From NCBI GenBank assembly GCA_963801185.1, contig CAWDDW010000003.1, positions 248,001-312,000 of the forward strand: a stretch of DNA of 64,000 bases. The letters run 5' to 3'. The DNA comes from Palsa-601 sp963801185. Its GTDB lineage: Bacteria > Actinomycetota > Acidimicrobiia > Acidimicrobiales > Bog-793. Positions 7,021 through 15,903 of the stretch are shown here, piece by piece. The first letter of the stretch is position 1, and every line of letters starts with the position of its first letter. The translations under genes were made by a program, and so were the position numbers. Below the pieces are notes generated by a model. The model worked only from the letters and a program-made list of their open reading frames with translations, searched no databases and was not told where the DNA came from.

Positions 7021-9126
7021 GTGACCCCCGCAGATGGCAGGAAGGTCGGCCTTTCGCGCCTACTCGCTGTTCTCCTCCCCCTCCTCCTCACAACAATCCT
7101 GGTCGTCGGAATCGCCACGCCTGGTTCGGCCTTCGGATCGGTGGCTCGAAGAAGCCCCGGAGCGGCACAACCTCACGTCGGCAAGTGGAAGGTGCGTGAG
7201 TCGTTCGCCGGGCCGATCGTCGAGGTGGCAGGCATCACGTGTGCTTCGGCCAAGACGTGCGTGAGTTACGGGTGGGACCCGGGGCTCGGTGGGTACCTCC
7301 TCGTGACTTCGGACGGCGGCCGCAACTGGACAGAGGTGGTACCGACCGGCTCCGCCTACATGAGCGACGTCAGCTGCCCGACGGCCTCGACGTGCGTGGC
7401 AGTCGGAGGGACCCAAGACGGCCAGGCGTCGATGGTGAAGACAACCGACGGCGGCGCAAGTTGGCCTTCGGTCTCCGTGCCGAGAACGGCCGGTCCTCTC
7501 AACACCGTCAGCTGTCCCAGTCCGGATGTCTGCATTGCGCTCGGACACGGCCAGCATCGCGAGTTCGCCCTCAGGACCACGGACGCAGGCCGCCGTTGGA
7601 ACACGTACTTGCTGCCCAGCTCGTTCGAGTCGCTGACGGGGCTCACCTGCAGGGACGCGACCAAGTGCCTCGCCGTAGGCAGGGTGACGAGAACAGAAGA
7701 TGGCGTCGTCGCCACCACGACAACCGGCGGCGCTTCGTGGCGGACACGCACCCTCTCGTCGATGCTCGTGCCCCATGCGGTCACATGCCCGACACGGCAC
7801 GAGTGCATCCTGGTCGGCCAATCGAACGGGTCAGGAGCGGTATCGCTCTCGACCGACGGTGGGAAGAGGTGGACGCGGCAAACCGTCCCTAAGGGCGTCG
7901 GATCGTTGCGCGCCGTCAGCTGCCAGGGAACCAAGACCTGCGTGGCGGTCGGAGGTGGCGAGCCGGCAGGATCGCCCATCGCCGCGGGAGCCGTCATCGG
8001 GACGACGGACCGGGGGGCGCACTGGCGCGCGCAGTCCTTGCCCGACGCGCTCAACACCGTCCTCGGTGTCTCGTGCAGCTCGGGCGGGGCGTGCCAGGCT
8101 GCCGGCGTGTCCCACCCCGCCAGCCCACAAGCGACGCCTTTCCTCGTCAGGACGACCGACGGGGGAGCGGCCTGGACCGCCGACACACTGCCACTACATG
8201 TCGGTCAGCTGACGGAGGTCTCGTGCCCCAGCATCGAGGTCTGCGTCGGAGTAGGACTCGGCCCAGGACGGATCGTCGCGACCAGTGACGGGGGCCGTAA
8301 TTGGCAGGTCCAGACCTCTCCTTCGGGCGTTGGCGGCTTGAACTCGGTCTCGTGCGCATCGACGGATCGGTGCGTCGCCGTCGGGTATTCGAGCTCCGGA
8401 GGCGGCGACATCATCGTCACCACCAACGGGGGGAAGTCGTGGCAGTCCGTGGGCGTTGCCGGCGGAGTGGACCCCCTCCAGAGCGTCTCGTGCCCCTCCA
8501 CATCACGGTGCGTCGCGGCCGGGTCGACTGCCTTCGAGACCCGGGGCGAGGTCTTGACGACCGAGGACGGCGGAACGTCGTGGAAGCCATACGAGCTCAC
8601 GAAACAAGCCGGCGTGCTGGTGGGCATCTCCTGCTCATCTGACACGCGCTGCGAGGCTGTAGGGATAGCGGGACAGCAAACGGGCCGGGGGATCATGGCG
8701 GCATCGACCGTGAACTTCGGGAAGACTTGGGCCCTCGACTACCTGCCCGGCACGGTCGGCGGTCTCTACGCCATCGAGTGCCCCAGCTCGAGCACCTGCG
8801 AGGCTGTCGGACAGGGGAGCCAAGGCACACGAGGGATCGTCGCCGAGACCTCGAACGGCGGGTCGACGTGGACTGTGCGATCACCTCAAGGCTCTCCGAG
8901 CACGCTCGATGCGATCGCCTGCTCGTCGTTGTACTACTGCACCGCGGTGGGTGCCGGCCCGCACGGCTCGGGCTACGTCGCGGCCACGTCGGACGACGGC
9001 GCTTCCTGGAGCGCGGCGCGCCTGCCTGCCGGCTCGGTCGGCCTCAACGGAGTGGCGTGCCCGAAGTCGATCTGCGTAGCGGTCGGCGCCAACAGTGCCG
9101 CCGGCGGCATCATCCTCACCGAGTAA
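7021..9126 (+). CDS. Secreted 14-repeat Asp-box/Cys-pair propeller protein
   Basis: The protein has 701 residues from GTG 7021. The signal peptide is LLAVLLPLLLTTILVVGIA. The mature part has fourteen repeats of about 45 residues, each with a Cys pair spaced like SCPTASTCVAVG and an Asp-box/YCF48-like element such as TTDGGASW or SDGGRNW. Fourteen units would fill two seven-bladed propellers, and the paired Cys residues can form one disulphide per blade, consistent with life outside the cell. Sialidase active-site residues are not recognised. Binding partner unknown. Confidence 0.88.
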   Translation: MTPADGRKVGLSRLLAVLLPLLLTTILVVGIATPGSAFGSVARRSPGAAQPHVGKWKVRESFAGPIVEVAGITCASAKTCVSYGWDPGLGGYLLVTSDGGRNWTEVVPTGSAYMSDVSCPTASTCVAVGGTQDGQASMVKTTDGGASWPSVSVPRTAGPLNTVSCPSPDVCIALGHGQHREFALRTTDAGRRWNTYLLPSSFESLTGLTCRDATKCLAVGRVTRTEDGVVATTTTGGASWRTRTLSSMLVPHAVTCPTRHECILVGQSNGSGAVSLSTDGGKRWTRQTVPKGVGSLRAVSCQGTKTCVAVGGGEPAGSPIAAGAVIGTTDRGAHWRAQSLPDALNTVLGVSCSSGGACQAAGVSHPASPQATPFLVRTTDGGAAWTADTLPLHVGQLTEVSCPSIEVCVGVGLGPGRIVATSDGGRNWQVQTSPSGVGGLNSVSCASTDRCVAVGYSSSGGGDIIVTTNGGKSWQSVGVAGGVDPLQSVSCPSTSRCVAAGSTAFETRGEVLTTEDGGTSWKPYELTKQAGVLVGISCSSDTRCEAVGIAGQQTGRGIMAASTVNFGKTWALDYLPGTVGGLYAIECPSSSTCEAVGQGSQGTRGIVAETSNGGSTWTVRSPQGSPSTLDAIACSSLYYCTAVGAGPHGSGYVAATSDDGASWSAARLPAGSVGLNGVACPKSICVAVGANSAAGGIILTE

Positions 9127-9136
9127 CGCGCGCCGC

Positions 9137-9637
9137 TCACTCGCGCCAGTAGTTGGTTGGGTTCTCGAGGAACTCCTCGAGCGACATGCGCGGGCCTTGC
9201 TCGACGCCGATCTCAAACGTCGCGTGCGCTAGCTGGATCAGCGCACCGCCTGTCGTCCGCGGGTGCAAGAAGAACTCCTGCCAGAAAGCGTCTTCTAGGT
9301 GGACTCCGAAAGGCGCCATCCCGGCTGCACGGGCGGCGAGAAGAGCCTCATTGATGTCCGGGACCTTGTACGTGATGTGGTGGAGCCCTCCGTCGCCGAC
9401 CCGCCGGAAGAAGCTCTCCAAGAAATCCGACCCCTCCATCTGCTCCAGGAGCTCGATCTTCCCGCCGCCCTCGAAACGGAGCTGGACGGACCGGAACCCC
9501 ACACGGGGGCTCTCGCCACCGCCGATGAACTCACCGCCGAGGAGGTCCCGGTAGATCGGCACGAGGCTCTTTATCGAACGTGTCGCGTGCGCGACGTGAT
9601 CGAAGGTGGCATGGATTCCTCGCAGTCGGTCAGGCAT
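9137..9637 (-). CDS. VOC (glyoxalase/methylmalonyl-CoA epimerase-like) family protein
   Basis: The protein has 166 residues in one VOC unit. The opening FDHVAHATRSIKSLVPIYRD supplies the first His ligand, GLHHITYKVPDINEALLAAR the second, and GALIQLAH occupies the third metal-ligand strand, where methylmalonyl-CoA epimerases usually have Glu. The Gln there makes a changed chemistry possible. No mutase or propionyl-CoA genes are nearby. It is divergent from the sulfatase-family gene with 38 bp between starts, so the two may be co-regulated. Confidence 0.8.
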   Translation of the reverse strand: MPDRLRGIHATFDHVAHATRSIKSLVPIYRDLLGGEFIGGGESPRVGFRSVQLRFEGGGKIELLEQMEGSDFLESFFRRVGDGGLHHITYKVPDINEALLAARAAGMAPFGVHLEDAFWQEFFLHPRTTGGALIQLAHATFEIGVEQGPRMSLEEFLENPTNYWRE

Positions 9638-9675
9638 GGCCGCTCAATATACGCTCCACTTGCGTACGCTCTGGC

Positions 9676-11217
9676 GTGACCGGGAACGTGTTGTTCATAA
9701 CGGCGGACCAGTACCGGGGTGACTCCCTCTCCTACCTGGACCACCCACTCGTGAAGACGCCAGCGCTCGATGCGCTCTGCAGGAGGGGCGCGTGCTTCTC
9801 CAATCATTGGTCGGTGACGGCACCTTGCGGGCCCGCCAGAGCCTCGCTTTACACCGGTACCTTCGTGCATCACCACCGCTCCGTCGCGAACGGCACCCCG
9901 CTCGACGCTCGCTTCACCAACGTCGCCCTCGAGGCACGGCACGCCGGGTACGACCCTGTCTTGTTCGGTTACACCGACGTCAGCGTCGACCCCCGGACGG
10001 TCCCACCCGGCGACCCTCGCCTGCGGACCTACGAAGGGGTCCTGCCCGGCTTCCGGGCGGTCGTGCACGACCCGTTCGAGGCACGGAGCCCCGAGTGGGG
10101 GAAGTGGCTGGCAGGCCGGGGCTACGACGTGCCTTCGAACCCTCACGACCTGTACCGGCCCGATCTGTCGTTCCCCGGGGCAGCCGGGCATGCCTCGAGC
10201 TGGGCCCCGGCCCTGTTCGCGCCGGAGGACTCCGAGAGCGCGTTCCTGACCGAGAAAGTCATGGACTGGCTCGATCAGAACGGGGACACGCCTTTCTTTG
10301 TCCATGCCTCCTACGTCAGGCCGCACCCGCCGTATCGCAACCCGCCCGGCTACCACGACCTGTACTCGGCCGATGACATCGGCGCTTTCGTCGGTCACCC
10401 GACACGGGAGGCCGAGAGCGCGATGCACCCGTTGGTCGCCGGCCTTCTCTCCATCCCGATCCTGGCGGCGCCCGAGGACGAGCGCGAACGTCGTCAGCTG
10501 CGCGCCACCTACCACGGGATGCAGGCGGAGGTCGACCATCAGCTCGGTCGCCTGCTCACTTACGTGGCCGACAGCGGGCTCGGGCGGGACACCCTCGTCG
10601 TGTTCACGAGCGATCACGGCGAGATGGGCGGTGACCACTGGGTCTTCGAGAAGGCCGGCTTCTGGGACGAGAGCTTCCGGGTGCCGCTCGTGATAGCCGA
10701 TCCCCGGCCGAGCGCCGATCCCGGCCGGGGCCGCGTCGTCGATGCCTTCACCGAGTCCGTCGACGTCATGCCGACGATCCTCGAGTGGCTCGGCTGCGAG
10801 GTGCCCCTGCAAGTCGACGGGCGGTCACTCGCACCGTGGCTCCACGACGAACACGGCCCAGACAACTGGCGGTCGGAGGCGCACGTCGAGTGGGACTTCC
10901 GCGACCCCGTGAGCCGACTAGCAGAGACCCTCCTCGGCATCCCCTCCGCTCACTGCTCACTCACGTTCCTCCGCAGCAATGACACCAAGTACGTGCAATT
11001 CGCCGCTCCGCCCGAGGTCCTCCCGCCCTTGTTGTTCGACCTGCGAAGCGATCCAGGTCAGCTGACGGACCTGGCTGACGACCCCGGATCGCGCGACGAG
11101 AGACTGTGGGCATCGGAGCGCCTGATGGCCTGGCGGATGCGCCATGACGATGCGACCTTGGCGAACCATCTGCTCACTTCGGACGGTGTGGTCGCACACC
11201 GCGATCCCTGGCGCTGA
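9676..11217 (+). CDS. Sulfatase-family hydrolase resembling phosphonate monoester hydrolase
   Basis: The protein has 513 residues from GTG 9676, chosen because earlier starts overlap the divergent gene. The formylglycine motif is complete: C51 in TAPCGPARASLYTG (C-x-P-x-R). Metal ligands are D11/Q12 (ITADQYRGD) and D313/H314 (FTSDHGEMGGDH). The order of blocks (LVKTPALDALCRRG, NGTPLDARFTN, HPPYRNPPGYHDLY, ESVDVMPTILEWLG, VEWDFRDP) follows the arylsulfatase/phosphonate monoester hydrolase group as I remember it. There is no signal peptide, so it is probably cytoplasmic. It needs a formylglycine-generating enzyme, which is not in this window. Substrate uncertain. Confidence 0.88.
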   Translation: MTGNVLFITADQYRGDSLSYLDHPLVKTPALDALCRRGACFSNHWSVTAPCGPARASLYTGTFVHHHRSVANGTPLDARFTNVALEARHAGYDPVLFGYTDVSVDPRTVPPGDPRLRTYEGVLPGFRAVVHDPFEARSPEWGKWLAGRGYDVPSNPHDLYRPDLSFPGAAGHASSWAPALFAPEDSESAFLTEKVMDWLDQNGDTPFFVHASYVRPHPPYRNPPGYHDLYSADDIGAFVGHPTREAESAMHPLVAGLLSIPILAAPEDERERRQLRATYHGMQAEVDHQLGRLLTYVADSGLGRDTLVVFTSDHGEMGGDHWVFEKAGFWDESFRVPLVIADPRPSADPGRGRVVDAFTESVDVMPTILEWLGCEVPLQVDGRSLAPWLHDEHGPDNWRSEAHVEWDFRDPVSRLAETLLGIPSAHCSLTFLRSNDTKYVQFAAPPEVLPPLLFDLRSDPGQLTDLADDPGSRDERLWASERLMAWRMRHDDATLANHLLTSDGVVAHRDPWR

Positions 11218-11232
11218 ACGGGCTGCGGTGCG

Positions 11233-12849
11233 CTATGGGCGGAAGGCGTCGACGCCGTCGGTCGTGCCGACGAGGATCTCGCCCTCTCCCGCCGCCGGGG
11301 TGACGAAGTGGTCGACCGGCGAGAGCTGCTCGCTCACGCGCACCTTTCCGGTCGCTGGGCTCATTCCGTAGAGAACGTTGCCCCCGTTTCCCCCGTCGGC
11401 TCCGATGGAGATCGCCCACACGAGACCGCCCGCGAGGATGGGAGGACCGTTCGGATCCCCCTCCGATGCCTGCCAGATGCGGGTGAATGACGGGTGAGAG
11501 CCGGTCTTGACCTCGAGGGCGACGGTCCCGCTCGGGCAAGGCACGAATACGAGCGTCCTCGCCACCCCGTTCACCTTCACCACGGCAGTCGCGTTGGCCC
11601 CGAAGACGAACCCCGTGTCGGGGCAGACGACGCCCCGGTAGAGCGGATGGCCGACTCCGCCGAGCGACTTCGGGTTCAACAGATAGCCCCAGCTCTGCAT
11701 TGCGCCGCTGTCGCCCGACAGGTAGCCCGCCTTGCCCGACTCGAACAGCAGACTCTCGCCGGGCAGCAGCGTCGGCCCGTCCGAGCCGAGATCGAGATCG
11801 TTGTCGTTCATCGCCGACCATGCTTTCGGTGCGTAATAGCTGATCACCTTTAGCGACGGCGAGAGCTCGATGACGGCATTGTCCATCTTGAAGGTCGTGT
11901 CCGAATCCGAGCCGTTCCCGGTCGCGACGTAGAGATCGCCACTCGCGTTGGCCGCCGCGCCCGAGGTCGCCCAGATGGCGTCTTCGCGTGCTGAGGGAGT
12001 CTTGTAAACCTCGAGCGAGCCGGTGCCGGACTCCGGCAGCGACACGACGTAGCCGTGGTAGGCCGAGCAGTCGCCGGAGAGCCCTCCGTACTCGACATAG
12101 ACCCGCCCGTTCACGAGCGAGAGCGCGGACCGCTCCTGTTCCGCCGCGATGATGTAAGTGCCGCCGTTCCCGTTGCCCGAGTGCCTGGGGTCGATCCGGC
12201 GCGTCCAGAGGATCTTGTGGTCACTCAGGCGAAGAGCGACCATGACGTGCTCGACGCCGGTCCATGTCGACGTACCGGGCTTCTGCTCCTCGGCGGCGAG
12301 GTAGAGAACGCCCCTCGTCGGATCGATCACCGGCGTTCCCGTGATGCCGAGCGGGAAGATGTCGCCACAGCCGCCCAACCCCGGCCCCGCTTGCACGGAG
12401 CCCGACCGGGCCGGCTTGCCCACGTTCACCTTCCACTCGACCGCGCCGGTCTTTGCGCTCAGTGCGTAGACGTCGTCCTCCTCGGTTACGACGAGCACCG
12501 TGCCGTTGTCGATCAGGGGTTCGGCGTAGATGTCGCCGGAGATCTTCGAGCCGTTGGTGGTCCAAGCCTTCGTGAGGTGTCGGAACGACGGGTCGCCCGT
12601 GTCGACGCCTTGGCGTGTGTTCCCGTAGTGGTAGGTGAGCAGCGTCTGCGCGGCGAGCCTGCTGACTCCGGTGGTGGACGACGGCTGGGTGATCCGCGTC
12701 GAACTGGTCGCCGAGGCTGAACCGCCTGCGCACGCCGTGAGCGTCAGCACCAGCGCTGCCGAACAACCGAGGGCAGCGGTCACCCGGCCGAGAGTCGTTC
12801 CGCGGTTCCACGCCCTCGTCCTGCCGGATCGATTCTCGCGCCCATGCAT
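11233..12849 (-). CDS. PQQ-like beta-propeller lipoprotein
   Basis: The protein has 538 residues. The lipobox LTLTACAGG follows a hydrophobic stretch after a long basic N-terminus. PQQ-repeat-like blades are visible: DDVYALSAKTGAVEWKVNVG, VMVALRLSDHKILWTRRID and GNVLYGMSPATGKVRVSEQL. No quinone-cofactor ligands are evident, so a structural or binding role is more likely than dehydrogenase activity. Four Cys pairs in the mature part fit an exported fold. Convergent with the sulfatase-family gene. Confidence 0.82.
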   Translation of the reverse strand: MHGRENRSGRTRAWNRGTTLGRVTAALGCSAALVLTLTACAGGSASATSSTRITQPSSTTGVSRLAAQTLLTYHYGNTRQGVDTGDPSFRHLTKAWTTNGSKISGDIYAEPLIDNGTVLVVTEEDDVYALSAKTGAVEWKVNVGKPARSGSVQAGPGLGGCGDIFPLGITGTPVIDPTRGVLYLAAEEQKPGTSTWTGVEHVMVALRLSDHKILWTRRIDPRHSGNGNGGTYIIAAEQERSALSLVNGRVYVEYGGLSGDCSAYHGYVVSLPESGTGSLEVYKTPSAREDAIWATSGAAANASGDLYVATGNGSDSDTTFKMDNAVIELSPSLKVISYYAPKAWSAMNDNDLDLGSDGPTLLPGESLLFESGKAGYLSGDSGAMQSWGYLLNPKSLGGVGHPLYRGVVCPDTGFVFGANATAVVKVNGVARTLVFVPCPSGTVALEVKTGSHPSFTRIWQASEGDPNGPPILAGGLVWAISIGADGGNGGNVLYGMSPATGKVRVSEQLSPVDHFVTPAAGEGEILVGTTDGVDAFRP

Positions 12850-12887
12850 GCCGCGCCCTCCTTCGCCGGAGGCGAGCGTACCGGTGT

Positions 12888-13457
12888 TCAGCGCAACGGT
12901 CGGAGCGGGGCCTTGCCTCGCGAGATCTCGTCGATGATCCCTGCCTCCTTGGCCTCCTCAGCACCGAAGTAACGACCGGCCGCGCACCACCTCTCCACCT
13001 CCTCCAAGGTCTGCCCCGTGAAACGGGCGAGGCACTCGTGATAGCGCCACAGCAACTCGAGCTGTGCGCCTGCGATGTGCTCAGCCTCAGAGGCGCGTGC
13101 TTCGAAGGAGATGTCAGGATCGCTCAACCGGAACTGCGTGTGCGGCAACGCAAGGCGGTGCGACCCCGCCGCGGCCACCGCCACTGCCGAGCCCTCGACG
13201 CGGCCCATGCAGAGCACGTTGACCGGGACCCCGAGCACCTCGATGACGTCGACGAGGGTGAACGCGGCCGTCAGCGGACCACCCGAGCTGTCGATCTGGA
13301 GTGTGATCGCTTGGTCACCGGTCGCGTCGAGAGTCATCAGCTCCGTCGCGACCCGGGTAGCCGCGGGATCGTCCAGCGCTCCGCGCACGACCGTGATCCG
13401 ACGGTCGAAGAGATAGCCCTCCAACCAATCTCCGAACTCCTGGCGCGAGACGTCCAT
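12888..13457 (-). CDS. ClpP-like protein lacking the catalytic triad
   Basis: The protein has 189 residues with a ClpP/crotonase fold: LQIDSSGGPLTAAFTLVDVI, then VLCMGRVEGSAVAVAAAG, then RLALPHTQFRLSDPD, then FGAEEAKEAGIIDEI. Aligned by eye to ClpP, the nucleophile position is G89 (S90 is one residue late), the His position is S112 and the Asp position is G161. It is therefore probably inactive, comparable in idea to ClpR-type subunits. Its ATG overlaps the stop of the XRE gene (ATGA), so both are one operon. It may form mixed rings with, or act as a decoy of, the intact ClpP encoded divergently at 13784. Confidence 0.85.
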   Translation of the reverse strand: MDVSRQEFGDWLEGYLFDRRITVVRGALDDPAATRVATELMTLDATGDQAITLQIDSSGGPLTAAFTLVDVIEVLGVPVNVLCMGRVEGSAVAVAAAGSHRLALPHTQFRLSDPDISFEARASEAEHIAGAQLELLWRYHECLARFTGQTLEEVERWCAAGRYFGAEEAKEAGIIDEISRGKAPLRPLR

Positions 13458-13726
13458 CAGTGCTCCTGTCCTTCGAGCCGCACGTCGAGCGAGCGCTCGA
13501 GTGCGGCGGCATACCTCTCGAGCGTCGAGATGCGGACATCGGCCTCGCCCGACTCGAGGCGCGCGACCGCCGATTGCGAGGTCCCCATGCGTGCGGCAAC
13601 CTCGGTCTGCGTGAGACCGAGGGCCACCCTCTCCTCGACCAGGCGTCCGACGAAGGCCCGACGGCGCTCGGCCATCTCCTTGAACCCCGGGAAGACCGAT
13701 GGGTGTCTGCGTTCGTCCGGGCTCAT
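13457..13726 (-). CDS. XRE-family helix-turn-helix regulator of the ClpP locus
   Basis: The protein has 89 residues. The HTH is RVALGLTQTEVAARMGTSQS, then AVARLESGEADVRISTLERY. A TAAGAT -10-like box (about 13734-13739, minus) lies 9 bp before the ATG, so the mRNA may be nearly leaderless. Streptomyces clp genes are also controlled by small HTH regulators that are themselves Clp substrates, and this gene could be a counterpart. That comparison is an inference from position. Confidence 0.85.
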   Translation of the reverse strand: MSPDERRHPSVFPGFKEMAERRRAFVGRLVEERVALGLTQTEVAARMGTSQSAVARLESGEADVRISTLERYAAALERSLDVRLEGQEH

Positions 13727-13752
13727 GTCGTGACTATCTTAGCGATGAGATA

Positions 13753-13769
13753 TCGTATTCGAGATACGA
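13753..13769. promoter_or_regulatory. Inverted repeat between XRE and clpP starts
   Basis: TCGTAT-TCGAG-ATACGA has 6-bp perfect arms in the 57-bp gap between divergent starts 13726 (-) and 13784 (+). It overlaps the expected -35 region of the XRE operon and precedes clpP, so the XRE protein could control both directions from it. Confidence 0.6.
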
Positions 13770-13783
13770 GAGGACGTGGCGAC

Positions 13784-14479
13784 ATGGACATCCGGCATTC
13801 GATAATCCCGACGGTGCTCGACCAGACGGCGCGGGGGGACAGGGCATACGACATATTCTCGCTTTTGCTGCGGGAGAGGATCGTCTTCCTCGGGCAAGAG
13901 GTGGACGATCAGATCGCCAACCTCCTCGTAGCGGAGATCCTCTACCTCGAGGCGGAGGACCCCGAGAAGGACATCCACCTCTACATCAACTCGCCCGGGG
14001 GGCTCGGCTACGCCGGCATGGCCATCTACGACGTCATCCAGCACGTGCGTTGCGAGGTGTCGACGATCTGCGTGGGCATGGGCATGTCGGCCGCGGCGAT
14101 GATCCTGTCGGGCGGCGCGGCTGGCAAGCGCTACGCGCTCCCCAACGCCAAGATCATGATCCACGAGGGCTCCGCAGGAACGAGGGGCGCACCGCGGGAC
14201 ATGGAGATCCACCTTCGCGAGGTCCTCGCGACCACACGGCGCATGGTCGAGATCCTGGCCTATCACACCGGACGGGAGATCGAGGAGGTAGCCCGGGACA
14301 TAGAGCGCGACCGCTACATGACTGCCGAGGAAGCCTGTGAGTACGGGCTGATCGACGAGATCATCGCTCCGAGGCGGGGGGTTTCCGCGGTTGCCGCCGC
14401 TGCCGGTGGAGCGCTCGCCAAAGGCGCCCTCTCCGGCAAGCCCGTCGACGTGACCCTTGCGGAGGTGGTCGCGTCCTGA
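13784..14479 (+). CDS. clpP: ATP-dependent Clp protease proteolytic subunit
   Basis: The protein has 231 residues from ATG 13784; ATG 13745 is an in-frame alternative but would run through the inverted repeat. The catalytic triad is intact: S102 (GMGMSAAAMILSGG), H127 (KIMIHEGSAG) and D176 (ERDRYMTAEEA). YINSPGG is present. The usual MIHQP is MIHEG here, and a 35-residue Ala/Gly-rich tail follows IDEII, so this is probably an accessory ClpP and not the housekeeping copy. It should form barrel rings fed by a Clp ATPase, possibly with the triad-less paralogue next door. Confidence 0.93.
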   Translation: MDIRHSIIPTVLDQTARGDRAYDIFSLLLRERIVFLGQEVDDQIANLLVAEILYLEAEDPEKDIHLYINSPGGLGYAGMAIYDVIQHVRCEVSTICVGMGMSAAAMILSGGAAGKRYALPNAKIMIHEGSAGTRGAPRDMEIHLREVLATTRRMVEILAYHTGREIEEVARDIERDRYMTAEEACEYGLIDEIIAPRRGVSAVAAAAGGALAKGALSGKPVDVTLAEVVAS

Positions 14480-14491
14480 ACCCTGGTTGAG

Positions 14492-15865
14492 TCAGCTCGG
14501 GATCGGCTTGCCGGCGAGCTCGGGCACGAACTTCGCGGCGTCGACGGTCCCCCATCCGCTCGCCAGGTCGTACCCCTTCCTAGCCCGGTAGCCGACCCGG
14601 ACGTGCGTCGTGCCGCCCTCGACGAACTCGACGGTGTTGTTGCCCCTCGTGATGTCCACGAGACCGGGCGCGTGCTCGGCACCGAGCTTGTACAGACGCG
14701 GGTTGATGAGCCCGAGGTGGTGACCGGCGAGTTGATCCGCGATCGCCACCAATCCGGCGAACATCGGGGTCGCCAGGCTCGTGCCGCACTGCGACACGAG
14801 CTCCTCGCCGCCTAGGAAGCTCCAGACAACGTCGCCTGCCGATGCACAGGCCGCGTCCATGGAGATGTCGGGCATCCCGCGGTGGCTCCCCACGATCGAC
14901 GCGACCGAGTGCTGCCAGGCAGGGCGGGCGAAGACAGACGAGACCCCACCGCCGCTCGCTGCGGGGTCTGTCCCGCCCTCGTTCCACACCTGAGGCGGGG
15001 CCGAAGGATGGCCTGCGCCGTCGGTACGTATGAGCGTGCCGCCGATGGCGGTCACCAGCGGATCGGTCGCAGGCCAGCTCGTGACCCGCCTTGTGTAGTA
15101 GCCGCTCTCGAGCCGGGGACCGGTCGCGCCCCAGTCGCCCGAGCCGGCCAGCACGGTGACGTCGTGCCGGTCGGCTTCCACGTACGCGCCGCGCAACGCG
15201 AGTAGCGAGATCTTCGAGGGGAAGGTCTCCTCGGTGGCACCGAAGCTCTGGCTGATCACCGCGACGTGCTCGTGAGCGATGAGGTACTTCTCGGCCTTGA
15301 CGATCTGAGGAAAGCCCGACGTTCCCTCGACCTCGTCCACCCCGGTCTCGGCGAGCACGATCCGTGCCCCCGGCGCCATCGCGTGCGCCCACTCGACGTC
15401 GAGAGTCGTCTCCGCGGCCCAGTCGACCATCTCCCCCACTGCCCTGTTGAACTTCGGTACGGCACCCGCCGGGCGCACCACCTCGAACGAGGGCGGTGCG
15501 GCTAGGTGGAACATGCTGTCGAACGAGGCGAGGTCGGCCTTGATGGTCGGTGACCCGTAAACGTCGACGATGCCGATCGTCTCGCCCTCGCCGTCGAGGC
15601 CGGCGGCGTAGAGCCTGCCCATGTCGTAGTTCGCGTGGATCCGTGCCGGGGTATAGCCGGCACCGACGGCGCGTCCGACCGAGCCGAGCAGGGGCAAGAC
15701 GCCAACGACGCGGTCGCTCGCACGCACCTTCGAGGGTCCCGGCGGGCCGGCCGCCGCAAGCGACGAGGAGAGGCCCACCAGCGCGAGACCGGTCGAGGCG
15801 AGAGTGACGAGCACAGCTCTAGCGTGCATCCCTCCCATCTTGACCGAGTCCCGACACCCCGGCAT
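14492..15865 (-). CDS. Secreted S53-family (sedolisin-like) serine protease
   Basis: The protein has 457 residues; ATG 15865 is preceded by GGAAG at 5 bp, with ATG 15838 and 15829 as other starts. The signal peptide lies near VLVTLASTGLALVGLSSSLA. Active-site residues of sedolisins are present: E152 and D156 (AAETTLDVEWAHAM), oxyanion D244 (GSGDWGATG) and S363 (SQCGTSLATPMFAG). The C-terminal GYDLASGWGTVDA matches the Ca2+-site region. The large N-terminal pro-domain typical of the family is missing; the catalytic domain begins about residue 70. Sedolisins work best in acid, which would suit an acidic habitat. Confidence 0.9.
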   Translation of the reverse strand: MPGCRDSVKMGGMHARAVLVTLASTGLALVGLSSSLAAAGPPGPSKVRASDRVVGVLPLLGSVGRAVGAGYTPARIHANYDMGRLYAAGLDGEGETIGIVDVYGSPTIKADLASFDSMFHLAAPPSFEVVRPAGAVPKFNRAVGEMVDWAAETTLDVEWAHAMAPGARIVLAETGVDEVEGTSGFPQIVKAEKYLIAHEHVAVISQSFGATEETFPSKISLLALRGAYVEADRHDVTVLAGSGDWGATGPRLESGYYTRRVTSWPATDPLVTAIGGTLIRTDGAGHPSAPPQVWNEGGTDPAASGGGVSSVFARPAWQHSVASIVGSHRGMPDISMDAACASAGDVVWSFLGGEELVSQCGTSLATPMFAGLVAIADQLAGHHLGLINPRLYKLGAEHAPGLVDITRGNNTVEFVEGGTTHVRVGYRARKGYDLASGWGTVDAAKFVPELAGKPIPS

Positions 15866-15903
15866 GAGAACTTCCGCCCCTGGTCGTTGGGTAGCCTTGT
15901 TAG

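Noticed and set aside
9571..10812. 413-codon minus-strand frame over the sulfatase gene
   Set aside because: Low-complexity composition, and the plus strand has intact sulfatase motifs throughout.
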